DNA from: Streptomyces griseochromogenes
GTDB lineage: Bacteria > Actinomycetota > Actinomycetes > Streptomycetales > Streptomycetaceae
NCBI RefSeq assembly: GCF_001542625.1
Contig: NZ_CP016279.1
Coordinates: 372,001 to 436,000 of the forward strand
Length of the DNA: 64,000 bases
Direction: 5' to 3'
The number at the start of each line of letters is the position of its first letter. Position 1 is the stretch's first letter. The translations under genes were made by a program, and so were the position numbers. Of this stretch, positions 36,157 to 45,483 are shown one piece after another. Under the pieces are notes generated by a model, which worked only from the letters and a program-made list of their open reading frames with translations, did no database searches and was not told the origin of the DNA.

Positions 36157-36366
36157 ATGAGCGTCCACCCCGCGCTGTGCCGGGGGCCGTACGGCGGCGA
36201 GGGTGACCGGGCCGACGGCACGCACTGCTCCGACCCCGCCGTCTTCGAGATCGCCCGGTACGCGCGGCCTCCGCTCAGGGTCTGCCCGGTCCATCTGGGG
36301 CCGGCGCTGCTGATGGCGAGCGGGGTGCTGTGGCCGCCGGAGATCACGCTCATCGGGCGGCTCTGA
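36157..36366 (+). CDS. Small conserved hypothetical protein downstream of purA
   Basis: 69 residues from ATG 36157. It holds three cysteines (LCRGPYGG, HCSDPAVF, VCPVHLGP) and a histidine after the last, a spacing that could bind zinc, though no named ribbon is evident. The start lies 30 bp past the purA terminator, so it needs its own promoter. Coding is supported by codon use and by the short C-terminal hydrophobic segment ALLMASGVLW. Confidence 0.55.
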   Translation: MSVHPALCRGPYGGEGDRADGTHCSDPAVFEIARYARPPLRVCPVHLGPALLMASGVLWPPEITLIGRL

Positions 36367-36549
36367 GGCGGCTCATCGGCCCCACCGCGGCCTGTCGCCC
36401 GTGGCGCCCGGCAGCCGCGTCACCCGTACGGCGGCCCCGGCGTGCGGTCGGCCGCCGCGGCCGGAAGCCTAGGATCCGTCACTGGACGGTGGGAAATGTC
36501 TGCCTTGATGGGTTCTGGGCTGATCCACTCCATGACCGAAGGAGCCGGG

Positions 36550-37173
36550 ATGGCGCACCGCGTCGGCAGGACCCGTTGGCGACGCTTCGCGGTGGTCCTG
36601 GTGTCCGGTGTCGTGGCCTGCGGGACGCTCGGCATCGCCATGGGAGAGGGGGCGCTGGCGGCGTCGTTCCTCATCTCCGGCAAGAGGTTCCAGGTCACCG
36701 CGGACACCCTGACCGCGCGCGGACTCAGCATCTACAGCATGCTGGACGTGACCAAGCACGGCGAGCGCGTGCCGGTGCTGGTCACCGGATCCCGGCACTC
36801 GACGATCAGCGGGCTGTGCCAGTCCGTACTGGTCGAGGTCCCGGTGCTGGGCCCGCAGACGCTGAAGATCACCGGCGGGAACGAACGCCCGGTCGAGGCG
36901 ACGAACCTGTTTCTCGACACGACCTTCCAGTCGGCGGGGCAGGCGGATTTCAGAGGCCTCGACATGGGCATCGCGCAGGGGGAGATCACCAAGGGGCCGA
37001 TCAATCCGGGCGACCGGAACTCGCCCTACTTCGACCCCGGCGGCTTCGGGCAGCAGGCCACGTCGGTCAGCCTGACCGACGTGCGGCTGACCGCGGTCGC
37101 GCTCTCCGCCGGCACGTTCGACATCCCCGGCCTGCGCGTGCGGATCGAGCAGGGCCGCCACGAATGCGCCTGA
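36550..37173 (+). CDS. DUF6230 family membrane-anchored protein
   Basis: 207 residues from ATG 36550, selected because AAGGAG lies five bases upstream. After GRTRWRRFAVVLVSGVVACG, which is a signal anchor, comes an extracytoplasmic domain: FLISGKRFQVTADTLTARGL, a GLCQS cysteine, LGPQTLKITGG, RPVEATNLFLDTTFQSAGQA, and LRVRIEQGRHEC at the end. This pattern is the DUF6230 family, found in Streptomyces directly before a DUF6114 gene, as here. The function is unknown. It overlaps that gene by 10 bp. Confidence 0.75.
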   Translation: MAHRVGRTRWRRFAVVLVSGVVACGTLGIAMGEGALAASFLISGKRFQVTADTLTARGLSIYSMLDVTKHGERVPVLVTGSRHSTISGLCQSVLVEVPVLGPQTLKITGGNERPVEATNLFLDTTFQSAGQADFRGLDMGIAQGEITKGPINPGDRNSPYFDPGGFGQQATSVSLTDVRLTAVALSAGTFDIPGLRVRIEQGRHECA

Positions 37174-37625
37174 CCCCCGGGTGGGCCACGCCCGCCGAAC
37201 GCGCCCGCGTCCGCCGCGCGGTGGCGCACGCACGCCGCAGGTTCCGCACCTGGCGCGGGGAACGCCCCTTCTGGGCGGGGCTCTTCACCTCGGCGGCGGG
37301 GCTGCCCATCCTGTACTGGCCCTACGTGGACCTGGACATGGGCGGGATCCCGCTGGCCCTGTCGACCACGTCCGGTGCCGGATCCCTGGTCATCGGCGTG
37401 CTGCTCATCACCCTGGGGCTCACTCTCTGGTACCACGCCCACCTCCGGGTGTTCGCCGGGATCGCCACCCTCCTGCTCGCCCTCGTCTCCTTCCCCGTCG
37501 CCAACCTCGGGGGCCTTTTCCTCGGTGTGTCCACCGGCCTGATCGGCGGTTCCCTGGCCTGCGCCTGGGTTCCGCCCGCCACCGAGGAACCGTCGGCGGC
37601 GGAGGCGGACGGCGGACCGAGCTGA
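37164..37625 (+). CDS. DUF6114 family membrane protein
   Basis: 153 residues with four hydrophobic helices: GLFTSAAGLPILYWPYV, GAGSLVIGVLLITLGLTLW, AGIATLLLALVSFPVANLG and GLFLGVSTGLIGGSLACAWV. The conserved N-terminal FRTWRGERPFWAGLF precedes the first helix. It partners the DUF6230 protein with overlapping reading frames, so the two probably form one membrane complex. Confidence 0.78.
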   Translation: MRLTPGWATPAERARVRRAVAHARRRFRTWRGERPFWAGLFTSAAGLPILYWPYVDLDMGGIPLALSTTSGAGSLVIGVLLITLGLTLWYHAHLRVFAGIATLLLALVSFPVANLGGLFLGVSTGLIGGSLACAWVPPATEEPSAAEADGGPS

Positions 37626-37753
37626 CCCATCCTTGACCTGGACATGGCCTGTTCCTGGTTCCGGCCACTGGCGGGCACGAGCACGATCTACGCGGGTAGC
37701 CCCCGCACGTACGCCCATCTGCTCGCGTCAACTCCAGCCTCCCGGGAGCCTGT

Positions 37754-39577
37754 ATGCCCGCCCAGCCCCTCAACCGCCGCACCTTCCTGCAGAAGTCGGC
37801 CGTCACCGGCGCCGCCGTCGCCGCCGCGGGAGCGGTCGGCACCGGCACCGCCGAGGCCGCGGAAGCCGGGCACCGGCCCGAAAAGGCCCCGCGTACCTGG
37901 TCGTTCTCCATCCTCGGCACGACCGATCTGCACAGCCACGTCTTCGACTGGGACTACTACAAGGACGCCGCCTACAGCGACAAGGCGGGCAACTCGGTGG
38001 GCGTGGCGCGGGTGGCCACGCTGATCAAGCAGCAGCGCGAGGCGAAGGGCGAGGACCACGTCCTGCTCGTCGACGCCGGCGACATCATCCAGGGCACGTC
38101 CCTGGCCTACTACTTCGCCCGTGTCGACCCGATCACCGGCACCGACGGCAAGCGCGGCCCCAGGCATCCGATGGCCGTCGCCATGAACCACATGCGCTAC
38201 GACGCCGCGGCCCTCGGCAACCATGAGTTCAACTACGGCATCGAGGTGCTGCGGAAGTTCGAGAGCCAGTGCCACTTCCCGCTCCTCGGCGCGAACGCGC
38301 TGGACGCGAAGACGCTGCGTCCCGCCTTTCAGCCGTACACCGTGAAGCGGATCTGTGTGCCGGGCGCCCCGGACATCAAGGTCGGCATCCTGGGCCTCAC
38401 CAACCCCGGCATCGCGCTGTGGGACAAGGACAACGTCAGCGGCAAGATGGTCTTCCCGGGCCTGGTCGAGCAGGCGAAGAAGTACGTTCCGCGGATGCGT
38501 GCGCTCGGCTGTGACGTGGTGTTCCTGACGGACCACTCGGGCCTCGACGGCTCCTCGTCCTGGGGCGACTCGCTCCCGTACGTCGAGAACGCCTCGAACC
38601 TGGTGGCCGAACAGGTGCCGGGCATCGACGCGATCCTCGTCGGCCACACCCACGTCGAAGTCCCCTCCTACACGGTGAAGAACGCGGAGACCGGAGAGGA
38701 GGTCCTCCTCTCCGAGCCGTACTGCTGGGGCTACCGCCTGAGCGTCTTCGACTTCGAACTCGAACTCCACCACGGCCAGTGGAAGGTGACGAGCAAGACG
38801 GCGCAGACCCTCAACCCCAAGGACGTGGACGAGGACCCGGAGATCAAGAAGCTCCTGGAGGCCGACCACGAGCTGGTCGTGAAGTACGTGAACACGGCGG
38901 TCGGCACCTGCACGCAGGACCTCTCGGCGGCGGAGTCCTGCTGGAAGGATGTGCCGATCATGGACTTCATCCACAAGGTCCAGATGGAGACGGTGAAGGC
39001 CGGGCTCTCGGCGTCGGACGCGGCGCTCCCGCTGATCTCGGTCGCCGCGCCCTTCAGCCGCACGGCCGACATCCCCCAGGGCAACGTCACGATCAAGGAC
39101 ATCGCGGGGCTCTACATCTACGACAACACCCTGTACGGCAAGAAGCTGACGGGCGCCCAGCTCAAGGACTACCTGGAGTACGGGGCGAAGTACTACCACC
39201 AGGTCCCGGCCGGCACGAAGGTCGACACCGCGACCCTCACCAACGCCAACAACTTCTGGGACTACATGTACGACACGGCGGCGGGCGTCGGCTACGAGAT
39301 CGACATCGCGCAGGCGGAGGGGTCGAGGATCAAGAACCTCACCTACAACGGCGCCCCGGTCGCCGACGACCAGGTCTTCGTCGTGGCGGTCAACAACTAC
39401 CGGGCGAACGGCGGTTCGGGCTACCCGCACATCGCCTCGGCGCCGAACGCGTACAGCTCCACGAACGAGATCCGCCAGCTCATGATCGACTACGTGACGG
39501 CGAAGAAGACCCTCGACCCGGCCGACTTCGCGGCCACCAACTGGAAGCTGACGCAGGCCGGGACGCCGGTGTTCTGA
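37754..39577 (+). CDS. Tat-exported 5'-nucleotidase/2',3'-cyclic phosphodiesterase
   Basis: 607 residues from ATG 37754. The N-terminus has the twin-arginine signal NRRTFLQKSAVTGAAVAAAG cut near AEAAEAG. The calcineurin-like domain has DLHSHVF, VDAGDIIQG, ALGNHEFNYG, FLTDHSGLD and GHTHVEVP metal-ligand motifs. The C-terminal 5'-nucleotidase domain has AAPFSRTADIPQGNVTIKD, IYDNTLYGKKLTGAQLKDYL and VNNYRANGGSGYP. It should hydrolyse extracellular nucleotides for phosphate or nucleoside salvage. I did not find a clear PHO box upstream. Confidence 0.92.
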   Translation: MPAQPLNRRTFLQKSAVTGAAVAAAGAVGTGTAEAAEAGHRPEKAPRTWSFSILGTTDLHSHVFDWDYYKDAAYSDKAGNSVGVARVATLIKQQREAKGEDHVLLVDAGDIIQGTSLAYYFARVDPITGTDGKRGPRHPMAVAMNHMRYDAAALGNHEFNYGIEVLRKFESQCHFPLLGANALDAKTLRPAFQPYTVKRICVPGAPDIKVGILGLTNPGIALWDKDNVSGKMVFPGLVEQAKKYVPRMRALGCDVVFLTDHSGLDGSSSWGDSLPYVENASNLVAEQVPGIDAILVGHTHVEVPSYTVKNAETGEEVLLSEPYCWGYRLSVFDFELELHHGQWKVTSKTAQTLNPKDVDEDPEIKKLLEADHELVVKYVNTAVGTCTQDLSAAESCWKDVPIMDFIHKVQMETVKAGLSASDAALPLISVAAPFSRTADIPQGNVTIKDIAGLYIYDNTLYGKKLTGAQLKDYLEYGAKYYHQVPAGTKVDTATLTNANNFWDYMYDTAAGVGYEIDIAQAEGSRIKNLTYNGAPVADDQVFVVAVNNYRANGGSGYPHIASAPNAYSSTNEIRQLMIDYVTAKKTLDPADFAATNWKLTQAGTPVF

Positions 39578-39638
39578 GACGCGCGTTCCCGCGCCGACGG
39601 GCCGGTCCTTCGAGGCCGGGGCGGTCGTGACACAAGCT

Positions 39639-39671
39639 AGGAGGGCGCCCCCCCGGCGGGGGCGCCCTCCT
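39639..39671. terminator. Bidirectional terminator between convergent genes
   Basis: A perfect 14-bp stem (39639-39652 with 39658-39671) and 5-base loop CCGGC, in the 111-bp gap between the nucleotidase stop and the 3' end of the minus-strand gene at 39689. It probably serves both. Confidence 0.85.
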
Positions 39672-39688
39672 CGTCTTCGGGCCGGGAC

Positions 39689-40369
39689 TCAGCTGAACAC
39701 GATCATCGACCCCTGGGCCAGGGATCGCGTCGCCGCCGCGTGCAGGCCGAGCCACACATGGCGCTCGCGGGCGAAGGGGCTGGGGTCGTACGGCGCCGGG
39801 ACGGCCGGTTCCTCCAACTCCGTGGGGGCGGAGGGGGGTTCGGGCGCGGCCGGGGGGTTGGCCGGATCGATGCCGATCGACGGCGCCACGTACTCCAGTT
39901 CCCTCAGCAGCGTCTGCGCGGAGCCCAGGGGGCCGCCGCCCGCGAGGAGCTCGTCGCTGGACAGCGGGTGCGGGAAGTCGACGGGGACGTACGCGCCCGC
40001 GTGGTCGTAGTGCCAGACCAGGTGGGACTGCTGGGCCGTCGACTCGAACATCTCCAGCAGCTGCTCGTAGTCGCCCCCGAGCTCGTCCACCGGGGTCACC
40101 GGCAGCCCGCACACCTGGAGCAGGTAGGCCCGGCGCAGGAAGTGCAGCGCGTCGTAGTCGAAGCCGGCCACGGGGGCGACGTCGCCGGACAGGCCCGGCA
40201 TGTACTGGTACACCGGCACCGGCGGCAGCCCGGCCGCGGCCAGCGCGTTGTTGTAGTGCGCGAGTTCCTCGGCGAACGGGTTGTCCGGGGTGTGGCACAA
40301 CACGTCCACGAGCGGTACCAGCCACAGATCACAGGCCAAAGAGAGCTCCTCACACAGCGTGTTGTTCAC
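39689..40369 (-). CDS. Conserved hypothetical protein
   Basis: 226 residues from GTG 40369; a TTG at 40339 has GAGGAG six bases upstream and is a good alternative, giving a start at LACDLWLVPLVDVLC. The protein is soluble and has no domain I can name. Conserved-looking blocks are HTPDNPFAEELAHYNNALAAAG, PPVPVYQYMPG, HFLRRAYLLQVCGLP, DYEQLLEMFES and WHYDHAGAYVPVDFP; a Pro-rich stretch lies near residues 166-190. It may share a transcript with the glycosyltransferase 36 bp upstream. Confidence 0.65.
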   Translation of the reverse strand: MNNTLCEELSLACDLWLVPLVDVLCHTPDNPFAEELAHYNNALAAAGLPPVPVYQYMPGLSGDVAPVAGFDYDALHFLRRAYLLQVCGLPVTPVDELGGDYEQLLEMFESTAQQSHLVWHYDHAGAYVPVDFPHPLSSDELLAGGGPLGSAQTLLRELEYVAPSIGIDPANPPAAPEPPSAPTELEEPAVPAPYDPSPFARERHVWLGLHAAATRSLAQGSMIVFS

Positions 40370-40405
40370 GGCACGGGTAAGCAGAGTAGTTGGTGCGGTG
40401 CGGGC

Positions 40406-43222
40406 TCAGCTGCCCCTGTGCAGGTCCCATACCCAGACGCCGCCGGTCCACTTCCCGTCCCTCCCGGTCAGCCTGTTCAGGACGGTTCGCAGGGCGCCGT
40501 CGTTGGGCTGCGGGGCCAGCACCAGGGCGCCCGCCTTCCAGTAGGCGAAGTCCTGCCGGGCCTGCGCCCGCCACTCCTTGCCGATCACCGGGGCCACGCC
40601 CGTGTAGCCCACGTCCCGGAGCATGTTGGAGGTGTAGCGGGGGGAGGCGCCGTAGATGCCGATACGGTCCTTGCCCCAGGGGCCGTTGAAGTAGCCGCCG
40701 GGCAGCTTGAAGCCCAGGTGGGCCGCTGTCTGCCAGTGCAGGGCCTCGGCGGCGCCCGGGTCGGGCAGCGGCACGGGGACCAGGGTCTCGCCTTCGTGGA
40801 CGTACGACTTCCACGTCCCCTCCGTGATGAACGCCGGCACCGCGACCCGGTCCGTGGACTTCAGCGGGGCCGGGATCAGCGGGAGCAGCGCGAGGGCCAC
40901 GCCCAGCAGGCCGAGGTACTGGCTGGTCGGGTTCCGGGAGGCGGCGGCCCGGTCGACGGCGAGCGCGAGGAGCATGCCGAGGGCCGGTGCGCAGATCATC
41001 GCCACGCGGCCCTCGATGACCGACTCGAACAGCGGCTTGTGGGCGAGCAGGGCCCAGGGGCCGGGGCAGACGATGTCGGTGAGCGGGATGCGGATCTTCG
41101 GGCCGAGGGAGAGGACCGCGGCGGCCACCGTCGTGAACGCCAGCGCCTTGACCAGCGCGTTGTCCCACAGCCGTACGACGATCGCGAAGGCGACGGCGAC
41201 CAGCGGCCAGCCGTAGAAGGCGTTCTGTTCGGTCGGGTTCAGGGAGAGCGAGCCCGCGATCTGCGCGTCGCCCGCGACCAGCGAGCGCTCGGCGAAGGCG
41301 AGCAGGGACAGGGGGCTGTTGCCCGCGTTGTCGCCGTGCAGGATGCCCTGGTAGCTCTGCGGTCCGGCGAACTGCCAGTACAGCGCGTATCCCGCCAGGG
41401 GCAGGCAGACCGCCGAGCCGATCAGCAGGCCCTTCAGCAGGGGCCGCCAGGCCGCCCGCGCCACGTCCCGGCGTACGGCGCCGTAGGCGGCGGCGAACAG
41501 GGCCGTTCCGATCGACGCGAGCAGCAGGGGCTCCTCGCCGAGGAAGACCTGGTACGCGGCCATCAGGCCGAGCACGATCCCGTCCCGGACCACCCGGGCG
41601 CCCGTGGCGAGGCGCAGGGCTCGGTCGATGATCAGCGGGATCATGAAGAGGATCACGAAGTTGGGGTGCGCGTTGGCGTGGCTGACCATCGGCGGCGCGA
41701 AGGCCGCGAGGGACGCCCCGACGAAGGCCGCGCTCCTGCGCCGTACGACCCGTTTCACGATCAGCCGGTACCAGGCGGCGGCGGTGGCGGCGATGCCGAG
41801 GGCCATGCAGACACTGAGCGAGACGGCGGGGCCGAACAACAGGGTGATGGGGGCGAAGGGCACCGACAGGCCCAGCATGGCGGTGTTGGCCATGAGGTTG
41901 ACGCCGTCGGGGAAGCCCTGCAGGTCGGTGAAGAGCGGGTTGTGCAGATGGGCGACGCTGTCGGCGGTGACCGCGAAGAACCACTCCCACTGGTTCTGGT
42001 CCTGCATGGAGTCGGTCAGATAGCGGTGTGAGGGGGCGAAGAAGCGGCCGGAGTACAGGGCCACCGACATCAGGAGGAAGAGGGCGGTGGCGAGGAGGTC
42101 GGCGGGGCGCAGGGAGCGGGCCCTGATGCGGGCGAGGTCGGTGAGGACGCGAAGGTAGTCGAGGGGGCCGACCTTGGAGCCGGGGCGGTGGCTCCAGCGG
42201 ACCGGGACCTCGGCGATGGGCCGGCCGGCGCGGTGGAAGTGGTGCAGCACCTCCACGTCGATGCCCCAGCCGTCGAGGCGGGCGGCGCCGAAGGCCTCGC
42301 GTGCGCGGTCGCCCTCGAACAGTTTGAAGCCGCACTGGGTGTCCCGGATCCCCGGTACGGCCGTGCGGCGTATCAGGAGGTTTCCGGCGCGGCCCAGCAG
42401 TTCGCGTGTGCGGTGCTGGCGGTGGGCTATGTCCGCGCCGGGTACCGAGCGGGAGCCGATGGCGGCCGTGTTGCCCTCGCTGAGGGCCTTGTCGAGGCGC
42501 TCCAGTTCCTCGATGGGGGTGGACAGGTCGGCGTCGGTGGTCAGGACCCGGTGGCCGCGGGAGACGGCGACGCCGAGGCGCAGGGCGTGGCCCTTGCCCC
42601 GGTTGCGGGGGCTGGTGACGAGGCGGACCCGCGGCCGGTTCAGCGCCGGGACCTCGCGGGTGCCGTCGGTCGATCCGTCGTCGACGACGATCACCTCCCA
42701 GGTGCCCCAGCGGCCCTCGTGGTCGGTGAGGTAGGTGGTGATGGCGTCGAGGGTGGGGGCGAGGCGGTGTTCCTCGTTGTAGGCGGGGATGACGACGGAG
42801 AGGTCGACCGCCGCCCCGGCTTCGCCTCCGCCGCCGTCTTCGTTCCCGCCCGCACCACCCGTGCGGCGCTCGCGGCCGGGTGCGGACGGCCCCGGGACGT
42901 ACGCGCCGTCGGCGGCTCGCTGGTGGGGGATGGGCGTCGGGGAGGGGACGTCGCCGGGGTGCGGGCCCGGGCGGTCGGCTTCGGGGCGGATGTGCCCAGG
43001 GCCTGCGGGCCGGTTGTGTCCGGGTCCTGCGAGGTGGCTGTGTCCGGGTCCTGCGAAGTGGCCGTCTCCGGCCCCTGCGGGGTGGACGTGTCCGGGCTCT
43101 GGGGAGTGATCTTGTCCGGGCACGGTGGAGTGGTTGTGTCCTGGCCCTGTGGGGCGGTCGTGTGCGGGCCCTGCGGGGTGGGTTCCGGCAGGGCGGGCGG
43201 GATCGGTCGTGGGGCCCGTCAT
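40406..43222 (-). CDS. GT2 glycosyltransferase fused to a large membrane domain
   Basis: 938 residues from ATG 43222, whose overlap with the regulator stop (TCAT, i.e. ATGA) supports this start. Residues 18-81 are eight His/Gly/Pro octapeptides, then a disordered linker to about 135. The GT2 domain (about 137-370) has LSVVIPAYNEEHRLAPTLD, VIVVDDGSTDGT, PRNRGKGHALRLG, TDADLSTP and DTQCGFKLF, like polyprenyl-phosphate sugar transferases. The rest has about 12 helices with a periplasmic C-terminal region, resembling membrane GT-C proteins. It probably makes and uses a lipid-linked sugar. The substrate is unknown. Confidence 0.85.
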   Translation of the reverse strand: MTGPTTDPARPAGTHPAGPAHDRPTGPGHNHSTVPGQDHSPEPGHVHPAGAGDGHFAGPGHSHLAGPGHNRPAGPGHIRPEADRPGPHPGDVPSPTPIPHQRAADGAYVPGPSAPGRERRTGGAGGNEDGGGGEAGAAVDLSVVIPAYNEEHRLAPTLDAITTYLTDHEGRWGTWEVIVVDDGSTDGTREVPALNRPRVRLVTSPRNRGKGHALRLGVAVSRGHRVLTTDADLSTPIEELERLDKALSEGNTAAIGSRSVPGADIAHRQHRTRELLGRAGNLLIRRTAVPGIRDTQCGFKLFEGDRAREAFGAARLDGWGIDVEVLHHFHRAGRPIAEVPVRWSHRPGSKVGPLDYLRVLTDLARIRARSLRPADLLATALFLLMSVALYSGRFFAPSHRYLTDSMQDQNQWEWFFAVTADSVAHLHNPLFTDLQGFPDGVNLMANTAMLGLSVPFAPITLLFGPAVSLSVCMALGIAATAAAWYRLIVKRVVRRRSAAFVGASLAAFAPPMVSHANAHPNFVILFMIPLIIDRALRLATGARVVRDGIVLGLMAAYQVFLGEEPLLLASIGTALFAAAYGAVRRDVARAAWRPLLKGLLIGSAVCLPLAGYALYWQFAGPQSYQGILHGDNAGNSPLSLLAFAERSLVAGDAQIAGSLSLNPTEQNAFYGWPLVAVAFAIVVRLWDNALVKALAFTTVAAAVLSLGPKIRIPLTDIVCPGPWALLAHKPLFESVIEGRVAMICAPALGMLLALAVDRAAASRNPTSQYLGLLGVALALLPLIPAPLKSTDRVAVPAFITEGTWKSYVHEGETLVPVPLPDPGAAEALHWQTAAHLGFKLPGGYFNGPWGKDRIGIYGASPRYTSNMLRDVGYTGVAPVIGKEWRAQARQDFAYWKAGALVLAPQPNDGALRTVLNRLTGRDGKWTGGVWVWDLHRGS
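42980..43171 (-). repeat. Eight 24-bp coding octarepeats, His-rich
   Basis: The start of the glycosyltransferase encodes eight units such as GPGHNHST, EPGHVHPA, GPGHSHLA and GPGHNRPA. Units differ by a few bases each. Octapeptide His/Gly/Pro repeats recall metal-binding repeats in unrelated proteins; metal binding here is inference. Confidence 0.85.
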
Positions 43223-43911
43223 TCCGAGGCCAGACGTTCGACCAGGGCCAGGGAGTGGGCGTTGGCGGCGGCCATGATGGTGCGGGCCTTCTCCGTCTCG
43301 CGGCGGGTGAGGGCGTCGACCAGGTCGGTGTGGCCGGACCACAGGCGGCCGCGTACGTCGGGCAGGCGGCGCAGGTGCTGGACCGCGCAGACCCAGGACT
43401 GCACCCGCAGCCGGTGCAGGAAGTCGGCGAGGTAGGGGTTGCCGAACAGGCCGCTCAGCTCGCGCCAGAAGCGCAGGTCGTAGCCGATGAGCACGGTCAG
43501 GTCACCGGCCGCCGCGGCTCGCTCGGCCTCCTCGCCGCGCCTGCGTACCGCCGCCAGGGCCGCCACCGTCCGTGGGTCCTCGGTGTCGGCGAAGGTCGTG
43601 TGACCGGCGGCGAGGGCCTGGAACATACCGTCGGTGACCAGACTGCGGGCCTCGATCATGTCCCGGTAGTCGGCGAGGGAGTACTCGGGAACGCGGAAGC
43701 CGCGGTGCTGGTCGGCCTCCAGGATGCCCTGCGCGGACAGGTCGACCAGCGCCTCGCGGACCGGGGTCGCCGAGACGCCGTACTGGTCGGCGATCTCCTT
43801 GACGGTGAACGCCCGGCCCGGCCGCAGACGTCCCGCCAGCACCTCGTCACGCAGCGCGTCCGCGATCTGCTGGCGCAGGGTGCTGCGCGTCACGGTGCCG
43901 TTGCCGGGCAT
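43219..43911 (-). CDS. GntR/FadR-family transcriptional regulator
   Basis: 230 residues from ATG 43911. N-terminal winged helix: LRQQIADALRDEVLAGRLRPG, FTVKEIADQYGVSATPVREAL, LSAQGILEADQHRGFRVPEY. C-terminal FCD ligand domain: DYRDMIEARSLVTDGMFQ, and the late-helix HTDLVDALTRRETEKARTIM. FadR-type regulators respond to small organic acids. The start lies 101 bp downstream of the aminotransferase 3' end on the same strand, and its stop overlaps the glycosyltransferase start, so its target could be either. Confidence 0.9.
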   Translation of the reverse strand: MPGNGTVTRSTLRQQIADALRDEVLAGRLRPGRAFTVKEIADQYGVSATPVREALVDLSAQGILEADQHRGFRVPEYSLADYRDMIEARSLVTDGMFQALAAGHTTFADTEDPRTVAALAAVRRRGEEAERAAAAGDLTVLIGYDLRFWRELSGLFGNPYLADFLHRLRVQSWVCAVQHLRRLPDVRGRLWSGHTDLVDALTRRETEKARTIMAAANAHSLALVERLASE

Positions 43912-44012
43912 CGTCCGGGCCTCTCCTCACACGTTCGGGTGACGTACTCGCCATCTCTTACGAGCACGCCACCTTACGCGTTCGGGTTCCCGGGAGGGCA
44001 GACGCCGATCGG

Positions 44013-45368
44013 CTACGCGGTGTACTCGTCGGCGACGCTCAGCGCCGCGTCCAGTGCCGCGAGGCCTTCCTTCAGCTCGGCCTCCGTGACGTTGCAGGGC
44101 GGCACGACGTGGGTCCGGTTCATGTTGACGAAGGGCCACAGGCCGTGCCGCTTGGCGGCGGCACCGAACGCGGCCATGGGCGCGTTCGCCTCGCCGGCCG
44201 CGTTGTACGGCACCAGCGGCTCCCGGGTCTCCCGGTTCTTCACCAGGTCCAGCGCCCAGAACATGCCGACACCGCGGACCTCGCCGACGCTCGGGTGCCG
44301 CTCGGCCAGCTCGGCCAGGGCCGGGCCGACGACGCTCTCGCCGAGCCGCCTGGCGTTCTCGACGACGCCCTCCTCCTCCATCACCTTGATCGTGGCGACG
44401 GCGGCCGCGCAGGCCAGCGGGTGCCCGGAGTAGGTGAGACCGCCGGGGTAGGGGCGCTTGGCGAAGGTCTCGGCGATCTCCGCGGAGATGGCGACGCCGC
44501 CGAGCGGGACGTAACCCGAGTTCACGCCCTTGGCGAAGGTCATCAGGTCCGGCACGACGCCGAACAGGTCCGCCGCGAACCACTCACCGGTGCGCCCGAA
44601 CCCGGCCATGACCTCGTCCAGGACGAAGACGATGCCGTACTTGTCGCAGATCTCGCGGACGCCGGCCAGGTAGCCGGGCGGCGGGACCATGATCCCGGCG
44701 GTGCCGGGCACGGTCTCCAGGATGATCGCCGCGACCGTGCCCGGCCCCTCGAAGGCGATCGTCGTCTCCAGGTGCTCCAGGGCCCGCGCGGTCTCCTGCT
44801 CCTCGGTCTCGGCGTAGAAGCGGGAGCGGTAGAGGAAGGGCGCCCAGAAGTGGACGACGCCGGCGCTGCCGCTGTCCGAGGCCCAGCGGCGCGGGTCACC
44901 GGTGATGTTCACGGCCTGCTGGGTGCCGCCGTGGTACGACCGGTAGGCCGAGAGCACCTTCGGGCGGCCCGTGTGCAGCCGGGCCATGCGCACCGCGTGC
45001 TCGACGGCGTCCGCGCCGCCGTTGGTGAAGAAGATCTTGTCCAGGTCGCCGGGGGTCCGCTCGGCGATCAGCCGGGCCGCCTCCGAGCGCGCCTCGACCG
45101 CGAACGCGGGCGCGAAGGTCGTCATCGTCGCCGCCTGCTCCTGGATGGCCGCGACGACCTTGGGGTGCTGGTAGCCGATGTTGGTGAAGACGAGCCCGCT
45201 GGTGAAGTCCAGGTACCGCGTGCCGTCGTAGTCCCAGAAGTACGACCCCTCGGCGCCGGCGACGGCGAGCGGGTCGATGAGGTCCTGGGCCGACCAGGAG
45301 TGGAAGACATGCGCACGGTCCGCGGCCTTCACTGCGGCGCCGGCGTCGGGGTTGGGCTGAGGGGTCAT
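44013..45368 (-). CDS. Class III aminotransferase (omega-aminotransferase type)
   Basis: 451 residues from ATG. Seen are HVFHSWSAQDLIDPL, FWDYDGTRYLDFTSGLVFTN, NGGADAVEHAVRMAR, YRSYHGGTQQA, the DEVMAGFGRTG loop with the PLP-ring aspartate, and TFAKGVNSGYVPLG with the Schiff-base lysine. Such enzymes use beta-alanine, GABA, putrescine or similar omega-amines; the family is often labelled aspartate aminotransferase. Putrescine/GABA/beta-alanine catabolism is plausible. The FadR regulator downstream on the same strand could control it. Confidence 0.88.
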   Translation of the reverse strand: MTPQPNPDAGAAVKAADRAHVFHSWSAQDLIDPLAVAGAEGSYFWDYDGTRYLDFTSGLVFTNIGYQHPKVVAAIQEQAATMTTFAPAFAVEARSEAARLIAERTPGDLDKIFFTNGGADAVEHAVRMARLHTGRPKVLSAYRSYHGGTQQAVNITGDPRRWASDSGSAGVVHFWAPFLYRSRFYAETEEQETARALEHLETTIAFEGPGTVAAIILETVPGTAGIMVPPPGYLAGVREICDKYGIVFVLDEVMAGFGRTGEWFAADLFGVVPDLMTFAKGVNSGYVPLGGVAISAEIAETFAKRPYPGGLTYSGHPLACAAAVATIKVMEEEGVVENARRLGESVVGPALAELAERHPSVGEVRGVGMFWALDLVKNRETREPLVPYNAAGEANAPMAAFGAAAKRHGLWPFVNMNRTHVVPPCNVTEAELKEGLAALDAALSVADEYTA

Positions 45369-45483
45369 GCGGGCGAGCGTAAATGTCCGGGATGCGGACG
45401 CGACATCGGCGTCTTGTTCCTTGGACGGGGGATTTCCACGACAGGTTGTCGAAGGAGGGGGTGTGAGGGCGACGTTCGCGTAT

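Noticed and set aside
37626..37753. PHO box upstream of the 5'-nucleotidase
   Set aside because: Only TGTTCCTGGTTCC partly resembles the GTTCACC direct repeat; too far from consensus to call.
42980..43171. Possible CRISPR array
   Set aside because: The repeats are contiguous 24-bp units without spacers and encode an in-frame octapeptide repeat of a glycosyltransferase.
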